From JAEUKA01 sp035328405 (GTDB lineage Bacteria; Myxococcota_A; Polyangia; Palsa-1104; JAEUJZ01): a stretch of 64,000 bases of DNA. The stretch spans positions 1 through 64,000 of the forward strand of contig DAOLIT010000023.1 in assembly GCA_035328405.1 (NCBI GenBank), in the 5' to 3' direction. Numbering within the stretch: position 1 is the stretch's first letter; each line of letters begins with the position of its first letter. The notes under the pieces were generated by a model, which made no database searches, was not told the DNA's origin, and saw only the letters and a list, made by a program, of their open reading frames with translations. The position numbers and the translations under genes are program-made. Positions 53,163-61,204 of this stretch are shown here, one piece after another.

Positions 53163-53561
53163 GTGAACAGTCGAAAAGTTCTGGTGATAGACGACTCTTT
53201 GGTTATCCGACAGACCGTCGGAGATGTCCTGCGCTCGGCAGGATTTGAAGTCCTCGAAGCGGCAGATGGTGAGCAGGGGTTTCGAGCCATTTCGCAAGCG
53301 GAACGTGGGACCCCTTTCACGTTGATCGTATCCGATGTGAAGATGCCCTACTTGGATGGCTTTGGCATGATCGAGCGCGTGCGCGCACAAAAACTTGCGA
53401 CCAAAACTCCGATCGTCATGCTGACTGCCGAGGCTGACCCTGCTCTTGTTGCACGGGCCAAGACGTTGGGAGTCCGCGCATGGATGGTCAAGCCGCTGAA
53501 AGCAGAGACCCTTCTCCGTTTGGCCAAGCGAATGCTTCTGGAAAGTCCGAGCTACGGATAG
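53163..53561 (+). CDS. CheY-like single-domain response regulator
   Basis: 132 residues from the GTG at 53163, with GGAG ten bases upstream; the longer upstream frame overlaps the previous gene and lacks similarity. Receiver fold: acidic pair Asp10-Asp11 ('VLVIDDSLVIRQTV'), phospho-acceptor Asp58 ('LIVSDVKMPYLDG'), Thr88 ('VMLTAEAD') and Lys110 ('MVKPLK'). No output domain. It is 29 bases after the CheX-like gene and ~23 bases before the kinase start, so probably the receiver for that kinase. Cytoplasmic. Confidence 0.92.
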   Translation: MNSRKVLVIDDSLVIRQTVGDVLRSAGFEVLEAADGEQGFRAISQAERGTPFTLIVSDVKMPYLDGFGMIERVRAQKLATKTPIVMLTAEADPALVARAKTLGVRAWMVKPLKAETLLRLAKRMLLESPSYG

Positions 53562-53584
53562 ATGAAACCGCAAAAGAGGTGCGT

Positions 53585-56500
53585 GTGACCACCGAAACAG
53601 GGGAACCCCTTGCAGACGACCTTCAGGTGATCGAACTGACCGAGATCACGCCGCGAAAGATCTTGGGAGACCTACGTTGGACCGGCAAAGCAAAGTTTCC
53701 GGGGGCTCTGCGTGGGCGTTCCATAGTGGTCTTTCTCATTGAGGAACAGTTGGTCGGAATCTCAGCGTTTTGCCCGCACGAACAGGCCAATCTTTCCGAG
53801 GCTGTGTTTGTCTCACCGTGGGTTCTGGAGTGCCCCCTTCACCACAATCATTATGACCTCCGAACGGGCGTGATCAGCACGTTCAAGGTTGACATGCGCG
53901 ACGACAAAATCTACTTGTTTTGGAACGCGAACAATCGACAAGCCGTTCCATACAATTTTGCGCAAGAAGTTCCCGTTCACAAACGCAGCGAAGATGAGCG
54001 TGTGGTCATGCTGGAAGCGGAGGTCGCAGCACTGACCAAGGCCGCAGATCTTCGCACGCAACAGGTGATCGAGACTCTGAAGCAAATGGAGTCCATGATC
54101 TCGCAAGTAGAAGAGAAACGGGAGGCGCTCGGCAAGGCAAACACCGAACTTACGTCTGTCAATGAGTTTGTGAATCGAGTCAAAAACACGATGCGTGAGG
54201 TACTCCTGGTGCTTGACAATCAGGGGCGCATCCGTGACTCGAACCATCGGCTGCACGATCTGTTGGGGTATTCCGAAAAGGAGATCAATGGGCGCGGCCT
54301 CGATATGTTCCTGAGCCCGGAAGACCTTGCGACGTTTCAGAAACAGACTGCCGAAGGGCAACAGGCCGAGTTCGAAGGCAACTTGCACGACAACAAGGGG
54401 GACACCTTCCCTCATCTGTTGCGTAGTGCTTGGCTCCATTCCCCAAGCGGAAAAAGGGAGGGAGTCGTTGTCGTTGGTACCGACATTCGCCAGATCCGTG
54501 AAGCCCGCCAAGAAATCGCTTCCGCCTACGCAAAAGTTAGAGAACTTCTCGACAACATGCGACAAGCGGTGTTCGTCGTGTTGCCGTCCGGGAAGATAGT
54601 CCATCCGGTTTCGCGATTCTCGTCCACCGTGTTTGGCTGCGACATCTTGGAAAAAAATGTTTTCGATGTCCTTTTCAAAGATGTCAGCCGCAACACGGAA
54701 GTCTTTTCGTTGTTGCGGACTGCATTCATCACGACTTTCGATGCAGACGATCTTCAATGGATGCTGATGGAGGAACACTTTCCACGAAGAATCCTGACTC
54801 GAACCATCGGACATGAGGACTACAGAATCCTGAAAGTGGATTACTGTCCGCTGCGAAACGAAAGCGGGATGATGGAACGGTTGATGTTGGTTGTGGAGGA
54901 CATCACGCGACTTGAGAATTTGGAAAAGGAGATCGAACGGGAAAAACAAACAAACTCTCGACGAATACAAATCGTCGAGGAGCTGGCCAAACACAGTCTG
55001 GACGAATTGCGAATGTTCTTTTCCACTGCCCATTCACTTCTCGAAAAGTCACGGGAAGCAATGCGTTTTGGACGCTCAGGGACTACGGACTTGTTGCGTG
55101 CCTTGCACACGCTCAAAGGCAATGCTCGGACGATGGGATTCCGCTTGATTGGGCAGCAAGCGCACCAAACAGAGGACGCTGTATCGATCTGGATCACCGG
55201 TTCAGAGGACTCCCATTCGCTGGAAAGTCGCACGAAAGAAGAACTGAATGTGCTTCAACGGCAACTCGGGGAGTACAGCCATCTCGCTGAGTCCGTTCTC
55301 CACATAGAAAATGAATTTGAAGCGCGTTCTCTCAAACAACTTCACGACCGGATGATCGCGCTGGATGTCTGTGTATCCGCATGGTTGGGTACACGAGTGC
55401 CGCGAACAGAATCCACTGATGAGTCCCCCTTTCGCGTGATTCCGATGCAGGATTTGTCGTTCGCACTGCAACAGGTAGAAGAAGCCAGCGCAGCGGCTTC
55501 CAGCGATGAAGTTCACACAAGACTCGGCGAGGTACAGACGTTGGTGGGCTCTCTTTTAGGAGACGTTTCTTCGGCCTCCATGAGTGCTGCGGAATCCGCT
55601 TTTCGCCGAGCGATTTTGCATCTTCAAACGACAGTGCTGGCACTCTGTACCAAGTCACAAGCCTGTCCCCCTTATGTGCTCGCTCGTTCGCGTTGGATCG
55701 ATCTATTTGTAGCCCTCCATTCGTACACTCGCGTCGTACTTCGCACTTCCACAACCACCGCAAGTGTGCATCGGAAAAAAGATGAGGTCTTGCAATCAGC
55801 CCGCGCGCTCGACGAGGAATACATCCTGATGTTGTTCCATGGGGGTCCAGCCCTACCGACTCCAGAGAAACTGCGTGAAGCATGGCGTCATGTTGCATTT
55901 TTGTGTGTGCTGGAATCCTTGGCGGCAGTCCGTACACAGGATCGAATCGAAGTGCTAACAGCGTTGGATTCCCCGGAATGCTCAGATGCTGATTTGGTTC
56001 GCAAAATGGAACAACTCGGAAGCCGAGGTGGACTGTTTGTGTCCTGCCTTTTTGCGCTGAATCAAACCGGAGTTTGCCCACGACACGCATTGGGAATTTT
56101 GGCTGACTTGTTTGGTCTCGATGGGGTAGGACAAGCTGCGCGACTCTTTTTGACAGAACGAAGTCTGCCTCAGTTGACAGAGTTCCTTACAGAGTTCGGA
56201 AAGGAGTGCAATCCAGCTACCGCAAATGGCTTTCTCTCTGAGTTGGGTAGCTTGGGAACCTTGTTCTCTCAGGAGGACCCCGTTCCAAGTCTGTACCTGA
56301 AAAAGAGCGATGTGTTGCGACAGATTCGCAGCATCATGGCGGTGATGTCAGGCCGCTATCAGTTGTTCTTTGAACCATCGCAACTGCTGAATGTTGCAGC
56401 CTACAATTTCTTTGCTCTCAAACAAGCCATCAACCGTTTCCGTGTTGAACAGACTGAACAGGGGTTTGCTGAAATCGAGCGTAGGTTGACTCACTTGCTC

Positions 56501-57067
56501 GATGTCCCCATCGCCCCTGTTCTGTACAAGTGTCACGACATGGTGACAGAAATCGCGGCTGCTGAGCACAAAAGGGTTCGCTTTCGGATCACGGGAGACG
56601 CTACTCTGTCACTCCCAGAAACGTCTCTGTCTGCTGTACAAAATGCGGTTGTGCAACTCCTGCGGAATGCGGTGGATCACGGTGTGGAACACCCGGAAGT
56701 CCGCGAAATGCAAGGAAAGCCTGCGGTCGCAGATCTTGAGTTGGAATGCAAAAAGGATCACAAGGCGATCGTTCTTATGCTGCGCGATGATGGTGCGGGG
56801 ATCGATACGAAGCTCTTGATTGGGAAAGCAGTTCGCGCAGGTTTGATGAACGAACAGGAGGCGGCAAGCGCGACTCACGAACAAGCCCTTTCGCTGATTT
56901 TTGAGCCAGGAATCTCGACGGCAGAACGCGTTAGTCACATTTCTGGAAGGGGCATGGGAATGTGCATCGTAAAACGCGATTTGGCGCACATTTCCGCAAC
57001 CATCACCGTGCGAAGTCAGCGCGGGGTGGGGACAGAATTCATGATTCGCATCGGATGTTTGGACTGA
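53585..57067 (+). CDS. CheA-like kinase with N-terminal Rieske [2Fe-2S] domain
   Basis: 1160 residues from a GTG at 53585 (AGAGG just upstream); an in-frame GTG at 53579 is equally possible, so the start is approximate. Residues ~20-120 form a Rieske domain with Cys63-x-His65 ('CPHEQ') and Cys83-x-x-His86 ('CPLHHNH'), separated by 17 residues, the full ligand set. A coiled coil (~136-190) leads to two PAS-like domains (~195-310, ~317-440). An HPt domain has His508 in 'LHTLKGNARTMG'. A ~430-residue unassigned stretch follows, then a CheA-type ATPase: 'LLRNAVDHG' (~1025), 'DDGAGID' (~1068), 'SGRGMGMCIVK' (~1121). There is no CheW or receiver domain and no membrane segment. The small hydrogenase gene starts 14 bases after it. 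Redox sensing through the Rieske domain is inferred. Confidence 0.85.
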   Translation: MTTETGEPLADDLQVIELTEITPRKILGDLRWTGKAKFPGALRGRSIVVFLIEEQLVGISAFCPHEQANLSEAVFVSPWVLECPLHHNHYDLRTGVISTFKVDMRDDKIYLFWNANNRQAVPYNFAQEVPVHKRSEDERVVMLEAEVAALTKAADLRTQQVIETLKQMESMISQVEEKREALGKANTELTSVNEFVNRVKNTMREVLLVLDNQGRIRDSNHRLHDLLGYSEKEINGRGLDMFLSPEDLATFQKQTAEGQQAEFEGNLHDNKGDTFPHLLRSAWLHSPSGKREGVVVVGTDIRQIREARQEIASAYAKVRELLDNMRQAVFVVLPSGKIVHPVSRFSSTVFGCDILEKNVFDVLFKDVSRNTEVFSLLRTAFITTFDADDLQWMLMEEHFPRRILTRTIGHEDYRILKVDYCPLRNESGMMERLMLVVEDITRLENLEKEIEREKQTNSRRIQIVEELAKHSLDELRMFFSTAHSLLEKSREAMRFGRSGTTDLLRALHTLKGNARTMGFRLIGQQAHQTEDAVSIWITGSEDSHSLESRTKEELNVLQRQLGEYSHLAESVLHIENEFEARSLKQLHDRMIALDVCVSAWLGTRVPRTESTDESPFRVIPMQDLSFALQQVEEASAAASSDEVHTRLGEVQTLVGSLLGDVSSASMSAAESAFRRAILHLQTTVLALCTKSQACPPYVLARSRWIDLFVALHSYTRVVLRTSTTTASVHRKKDEVLQSARALDEEYILMLFHGGPALPTPEKLREAWRHVAFLCVLESLAAVRTQDRIEVLTALDSPECSDADLVRKMEQLGSRGGLFVSCLFALNQTGVCPRHALGILADLFGLDGVGQAARLFLTERSLPQLTEFLTEFGKECNPATANGFLSELGSLGTLFSQEDPVPSLYLKKSDVLRQIRSIMAVMSGRYQLFFEPSQLLNVAAYNFFALKQAINRFRVEQTEQGFAEIERRLTHLLDVPIAPVLYKCHDMVTEIAAAEHKRVRFRITGDATLSLPETSLSAVQNAVVQLLRNAVDHGVEHPEVREMQGKPAVADLELECKKDHKAIVLMLRDDGAGIDTKLLIGKAVRAGLMNEQEAASATHEQALSLIFEPGISTAERVSHISGRGMGMCIVKRDLAHISATITVRSQRGVGTEFMIRIGCLD

Positions 57068-57081
57068 AGGAGGATGAAGAC

Positions 57082-58017
57082 ATGCTCTCTCTGTTGTGGA
57101 TTCAAGCCGGTGCCTGTAGTGGCGATTCCATGGCACTCCTTTCGGCAGAGTCTCCTGATCTTTTGCAGGCGCTGGAAGCGTTGCACATCGAAATTCTGTG
57201 GCATCCGTCTTTGTCCACAGTGTCGCTCGCTTTCGTCGCAGAGCCTATTCTTGCGGGCGAACGCCCCCTGAACATTCTCGTGATCGAGGGGGCGATTCTG
57301 ACCGGACCGGATGGAACAGGAATGTTCGATACGTTTCAGGGGAAGCCCCGAAAGGACTTTGTGTTGAATCTCTGTGAACAGGCTGATGTCATCGTTGCGG
57401 TGGGGACGTGTGCCGCGTTTGGGGGTATTCCGGCAGCACATCCAAATCCAACGGACGCGGTGGGAATGCAATTCCTGCGAGAGGAATTGGAAGGGGGACT
57501 TTTGGAAGCGGGTTGGCGATCCAAAAAGGGGTTGCCTGTCATCAATCTGTCAGGCTGTCCTGTTCACCCGAACACAGTTTTGCAAACTTTGGCATTTGTA
57601 GCGACGGGTGCGAAACTCGAACTCGACCATTTGCACAGGCCGGCAGAATTCTATGAAACGCTGGTCCATCAAGGTTGCACGCGCAATGAATATCACGAAT
57701 ACGACGTAGAAGAGACGCGCCTTGGGACTGCGGGTTGTATGTTTTTCAATTTGGGATGTCAGGGGCCTCGAACGATTGCCACTTGCAACGCCATTTTGTG
57801 GAACGGACAGAGCAGCAAAACCAGAGCAGGAGTTCCCTGTTTTGGTTGCACTTCCCCCTCCTTTCCAAGACCCGAAGACCTGTTTGTGACTGAAAAATTG
57901 GGCTCCGTTCCAACGCGCTTGCCCTTGGGAGTGGATCGAGCCGCGTACATGTCTTACAAGGGACTCGCTGCTGCGGCGGTCCCGTTGCGTCTCACCAACC
58001 GAAAGACAAAATTCTAG
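57082..58017 (+). CDS. hupS: [NiFe] hydrogenase small subunit, group 2-like
   Basis: 311 residues from the ATG at 57082, preceded by AAGGAGG at ideal spacing. No Tat signal and no C-terminal membrane helix, so cytoplasmic. Fe-S ligands: proximal cluster Cys12 with Asp15 in place of the usual second Cys ('GACSGD'), Cys110 ('VGTC') and Cys159 ('SGCP'); distal His196, Cys199, Cys219, Cys226; medial Cys235, Cys253, Cys256. 'LLWIQAGAC', 'DLHRPAEFY' and 'SSKTRAGVPCFGC' match the group 2 (cyanobacterial HupS/Huc-like) class better than membrane-bound group 1. It relays electrons from the NiFe site. The CxxD motif implies a 3Cys1Asp proximal cluster, known from some air-tolerant hydrogenases. Firm as a small subunit; the subgroup is less sure. 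Confidence 0.93.
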   Translation: MLSLLWIQAGACSGDSMALLSAESPDLLQALEALHIEILWHPSLSTVSLAFVAEPILAGERPLNILVIEGAILTGPDGTGMFDTFQGKPRKDFVLNLCEQADVIVAVGTCAAFGGIPAAHPNPTDAVGMQFLREELEGGLLEAGWRSKKGLPVINLSGCPVHPNTVLQTLAFVATGAKLELDHLHRPAEFYETLVHQGCTRNEYHEYDVEETRLGTAGCMFFNLGCQGPRTIATCNAILWNGQSSKTRAGVPCFGCTSPSFPRPEDLFVTEKLGSVPTRLPLGVDRAAYMSYKGLAAAAVPLRLTNRKTKF

Positions 58018-58093
58018 AAGCAATGTCTCCCACCCGACTGAGAATTTCGCGTTCTGACTTTGGTATAGGGAGTTTCAGAAACAAGAGGATGCC

Positions 58094-59629
58094 GTGAACA
58101 AGACGCTGACGCTCGACATGAACCGCGTAGAGGGAGACCTCCAAGTCAAAGTGAGTGTGGCCGATGGAGTGGTCCAGGATGCGTGGATGCTCGGGACCAT
58201 GTTTCGGGGGTTTGAACAGATCATGCTAGGCAGAGCGCCTATGGATGCGCTCGTCATCACACCCCGAATTTGCGGAATTTGTGGAACCGGACACCTGTAC
58301 GCGGCGGTGTCTGCTTTGGAAACCGCGTTGCAGATTCCCTCGGCACCGAATGGAACACGAGTCCGCAACATTTGTTTGATGGCAGAGGAGATCCAATCCG
58401 ATGCGCGCCACGCCTTCCTGATGTTCACGATCGACCTATGTCACAAACGCTACGCAAACATGGATGGATATTCGCAAATCGTCGAAGCGTTCGAGGCATT
58501 CAGGGGACGGATTTATCGTGCGACAGTCGTGCAGACAAAGAAACTGCTCGAAATCGTCGCGCTGTTCGGGGGACAGTGGCCACACTCCTCCTACATGATT
58601 CCGGGGGGCGTCGCGACGCTTGGGAATCGCCGCGCGATTGTGAAGTCTCTCAGCATCGTGGATGCCTATACTCAGTGGTATGAACGGGAAGTATTGGGTT
58701 GTTCACTGGATCGCTGGCTTGCGATCCAAAGTGAGGACGATCTTTTTGCGTGGCTCGATGAGAAAAGTGAGCACCGAAACAGCGCCTTCGGTTTGTTTCT
58801 GGGTTTTGCAAAGCGCATCGGCTTGGAAAAACTCGGTCGGGGAAATGGCAATCTGCTGAGTTACGGAGTGTATTTTGATCCAGAGGGATTTCAGCCTCCC
58901 TATCGAGATCGCGTGTGCCTGCGGCCGGGTGGCTTTTACGATGCAGAAACGCAGACGATACAACCCTTTTCACAAGAACATGTGGCTGAACATGTGAAGT
59001 ATTCCCATTTTGAAGGGGAGGACAAAGGAACGCATCCGTCTTGCGGAAAAACCATTCCCCTTTTTCAAAAAGGGGGCAACAAGTACTCGTGGGCAAAGGC
59101 ACCCCGATACCGAGATCAAGTGGTCGAAACAGGCTGCCTGGCAGAGCTTTACATGGCAGGTGATCCGTTGGCCCAGTCCTTGTTTCAAAAAGGCGGAGCA
59201 ACTGTCTTCACACGTCAAATTTGTCGTTTTCATCGTCCGGCACTGTCTCTCGTTGCGATTCGGAACATGCTGATTGCATTGGAAAAGCGTTTTCTGGACT
59301 CGTTCTACGAGCCCCCAAAAGAGGGACTGGATGGCGACGGTGACGGTGTTGGTCTTGTCCATGCTGCCCGAGGCGCACTGGGACATTGGGTGGGTTTCCG
59401 TGCAGGCCGAATTACGCGCTATCAAGTCATTTCCCCAACATCATGGAATGCATCCCCTAGAGATTCCTATGGACGCAGAGGACACTGGGAACAGAGTTTG
59501 ATCGGAACGCCGATTCAGGACGAATCCGATCCCATCGAGCTGGGCCATGTGATTCGTTCGCACGATGCGTGTCTGGTGTGCGCAGTCCACTTTTTGGAAA
59601 GCGGACGGAAGTACTCCTATGTTGTGTAG
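58094..59629 (+). CDS. hupL: [NiFe] hydrogenase large subunit, group 2-like
   Basis: 511 residues from a GTG at 58094 (AGAGG upstream). NiFe-site motifs: 'RVEGDL' near the start, L1 'RICGICGTGH' (Cys60, Cys63) and L2 'RSHDACLVCAVH' (Cys493, Cys496, His499). The usual DPC is DAC here. After His499 there are 12 more residues ('FLESGRKYSYVV'), a short C-terminal extension that a maturation protease would remove; the protease gene follows. Sensor-type subunits (HupV/HoxC) lack such an extension, so this subunit is probably processed like an enzyme. The reaction is reversible H2 oxidation. A 76-base gap separates it from the small-subunit gene. Confidence 0.95.
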   Translation: MNKTLTLDMNRVEGDLQVKVSVADGVVQDAWMLGTMFRGFEQIMLGRAPMDALVITPRICGICGTGHLYAAVSALETALQIPSAPNGTRVRNICLMAEEIQSDARHAFLMFTIDLCHKRYANMDGYSQIVEAFEAFRGRIYRATVVQTKKLLEIVALFGGQWPHSSYMIPGGVATLGNRRAIVKSLSIVDAYTQWYEREVLGCSLDRWLAIQSEDDLFAWLDEKSEHRNSAFGLFLGFAKRIGLEKLGRGNGNLLSYGVYFDPEGFQPPYRDRVCLRPGGFYDAETQTIQPFSQEHVAEHVKYSHFEGEDKGTHPSCGKTIPLFQKGGNKYSWAKAPRYRDQVVETGCLAELYMAGDPLAQSLFQKGGATVFTRQICRFHRPALSLVAIRNMLIALEKRFLDSFYEPPKEGLDGDGDGVGLVHAARGALGHWVGFRAGRITRYQVISPTSWNASPRDSYGRRGHWEQSLIGTPIQDESDPIELGHVIRSHDACLVCAVHFLESGRKYSYVV

Positions 59630-59658
59630 CCTGTAGCTTCCAGGAAGAACCTATCGCC

Positions 59659-60138
59659 TTGGCCCCATCGATTCACATCATCTGTTTTGGCAATTTACTT
59701 TCGGGAGACGACGGTTTCGGAATCCATGTCTACCACCGGCTCCTTTTGGAGACATTTCCGACTGAAGTCAAGATCTTCGACGCGGGTCTTATGGGGCTTT
59801 CTGCTCTTTCACTTTTCGACGATTGCGATGTCGCGGTGGTGATCGATGCGGTGTTGTCCCAAGGTGACATCGGCCACGTACACACACTACCCCTTTCCGC
59901 GTTTCGATCTCCTGTAGATGCGTTCTCTGCGCATGCCCTGGATTTGCATCATCTGTTTCATCTGCTTCCTGTGCTTCATGATGGGACTCCTCCCAAGACC
60001 TTGGTCATAGGAGCAGAGATTGAGCCGCCATCGGGCACATTCAGCATGGCTTTGTCCGTGAAACTCGTGCCTGCGGTCGAAGCTGCGGTCGTCGAGATCA
60101 AAAAAGTTCTCCAGGAGTATTTGCCTGCGTGCCTGTAG
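59659..60138 (+). CDS. Hydrogenase maturation endopeptidase (HupW/HyaD-like)
   Basis: 159 residues if started at the TTG at 59659 (preceded by AGGAAG); a GTG at 59569 would overlap the large-subunit gene. 'ICFGNLLSGDDGFGIHVY' carries the nickel-binding Glu/Asp position as Ser-Gly-Asp-Asp; later 'VFDAGLMGLSAL'-like and 'HALDLHHLFHLL' segments match the family. It cleaves the large-subunit C-terminal extension after nickel insertion. Last gene of the run. Confidence 0.88.
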   Translation: MAPSIHIICFGNLLSGDDGFGIHVYHRLLLETFPTEVKIFDAGLMGLSALSLFDDCDVAVVIDAVLSQGDIGHVHTLPLSAFRSPVDAFSAHALDLHHLFHLLPVLHDGTPPKTLVIGAEIEPPSGTFSMALSVKLVPAVEAAVVEIKKVLQEYLPACL

Positions 60139-60147
60139 AAAGGGAGA

Positions 60148-61197
60148 ATGGACGGGATGGACGGGTTGAACGGGATGAACAGGTTGCTAGATAGGAAGGG
60201 GGGATTGTCGGCGTGCTGTGCAGCGTCGCGGTACGATGTGGTTCATGATTTGTGGGTGATTGCGGCGTATTACAATCCGCATGGGTACAAGACGCGCGCG
60301 AAAAATCATGCGTTGTTTGCAGCCAAATTGGAACAAAGTGGGATTCCCCTGTTGACTGTGGAATGCGCGTTTGGCGACGAGCCGTTTGCGTTGCCGGATG
60401 GACCGCAGGTGCTCAAGCTCCGTTGCGCGTCGGTGTTGTGGCAAAAGGAGCGACTCCTGAACGTGGCCGTTTCTGCACTTCCGCCGCGTTGCACCAAGGT
60501 CGCGTGGCTGGATGCAGACATTCTGTTTGCGCGACCCGATTGGGCGGTTCTGACTTCCAAATTGCTCGACACGTATGCGGTGGTTCAGGTGTTCGATCAC
60601 GTTGTACGTTTGCCCAAAAACGCGACTGCTTTTCCGACGGAAAATCCGCTATCCATGCACGAAAATCGCGATACTCCTGAATGTATCGAGAGTTTTGCAT
60701 GCGTGTTTTCCCATCATCCCAAAGTACATCTTGGGGGTCATTATCACGAACATGGACACAGCGGTTTTGGGTGGGCCGCGCGCAAGGATGTGTTGCTGCG
60801 TGTGGGGCTTTTTGATACGTCTCTGTCCGGCAGCGGAGACCACCTGATCGCACACGCCGCCGTTGGAGACAGCGAATCCAAGTGCATCGACAAAGTGCTC
60901 GGGAAAGACACCGAACACCGCGAGCAATTCCGCCGATACACAGAGCGTTTTTGCGCCCACACGCAAGGCAAGATCGCCGCGACCCCCGGCACCATCCTTC
61001 ACCTGTGGCACGGCGAACACAAACACCGCCGGTACAGCGACAGAAACATCGAGCTGCAACAGCTCGCTTTCGACCCCGCGCGCGACCTCCGACTCTCTCC
61101 CTCCGGCGCTTGGGAATGGAACCGCGAACACCCCAAGCTTCACACCTGGGCCAAAACCTACTTCGCCCACCGCAAGGAGGATGGAGAGGACTCCTGA
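60148..61197 (+). CDS. GT-A-like glycosyltransferase-fold protein
   Basis: Up to 349 residues; the first ~30 ('MDGMDGLNGMNR') come from a short tandem GGGATGGAC-type repeat and may not be translated. The conserved part begins at 'LWVIAAYYNPHGYKTRAKNHALF' and includes a DxD-type motif 'AWLDADILFARPDW', 'GFGWAARKDVLLRVGLFD', 'SGSGDHLIAHA' and a 'LWHGEHKHRRY' ending. This is the pattern of GT-A-fold galactosyltransferase-like proteins, of unproven activity. Start uncertain. It begins 9 bases after the hydrogenase protease gene but shows a return to GC-rich codons, so it may be a separate unit. Confidence 0.7.
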   Translation: MDGMDGLNGMNRLLDRKGGLSACCAASRYDVVHDLWVIAAYYNPHGYKTRAKNHALFAAKLEQSGIPLLTVECAFGDEPFALPDGPQVLKLRCASVLWQKERLLNVAVSALPPRCTKVAWLDADILFARPDWAVLTSKLLDTYAVVQVFDHVVRLPKNATAFPTENPLSMHENRDTPECIESFACVFSHHPKVHLGGHYHEHGHSGFGWAARKDVLLRVGLFDTSLSGSGDHLIAHAAVGDSESKCIDKVLGKDTEHREQFRRYTERFCAHTQGKIAATPGTILHLWHGEHKHRRYSDRNIELQQLAFDPARDLRLSPSGAWEWNREHPKLHTWAKTYFAHRKEDGEDS

Positions 61198-61204
61198 TTC
61201 CCCC

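Noticed and set aside
57082..58017. Assignment to the actinobacterial group 1h/5 on the basis of the Asp ligand alone
   Set aside because: Other signatures ('DLHRPAEFY', 'SSKTRAG') match the cyanobacterial-type group 2 small subunits, so the Asp is treated as a shared trait only.
57082..59629. Assignment as a HupUV/HoxBC regulatory hydrogenase
   Set aside because: The large subunit keeps a C-terminal extension and a protease gene, and the small subunit has a CxxD proximal motif; these fit an uptake-type group 2 enzyme better.
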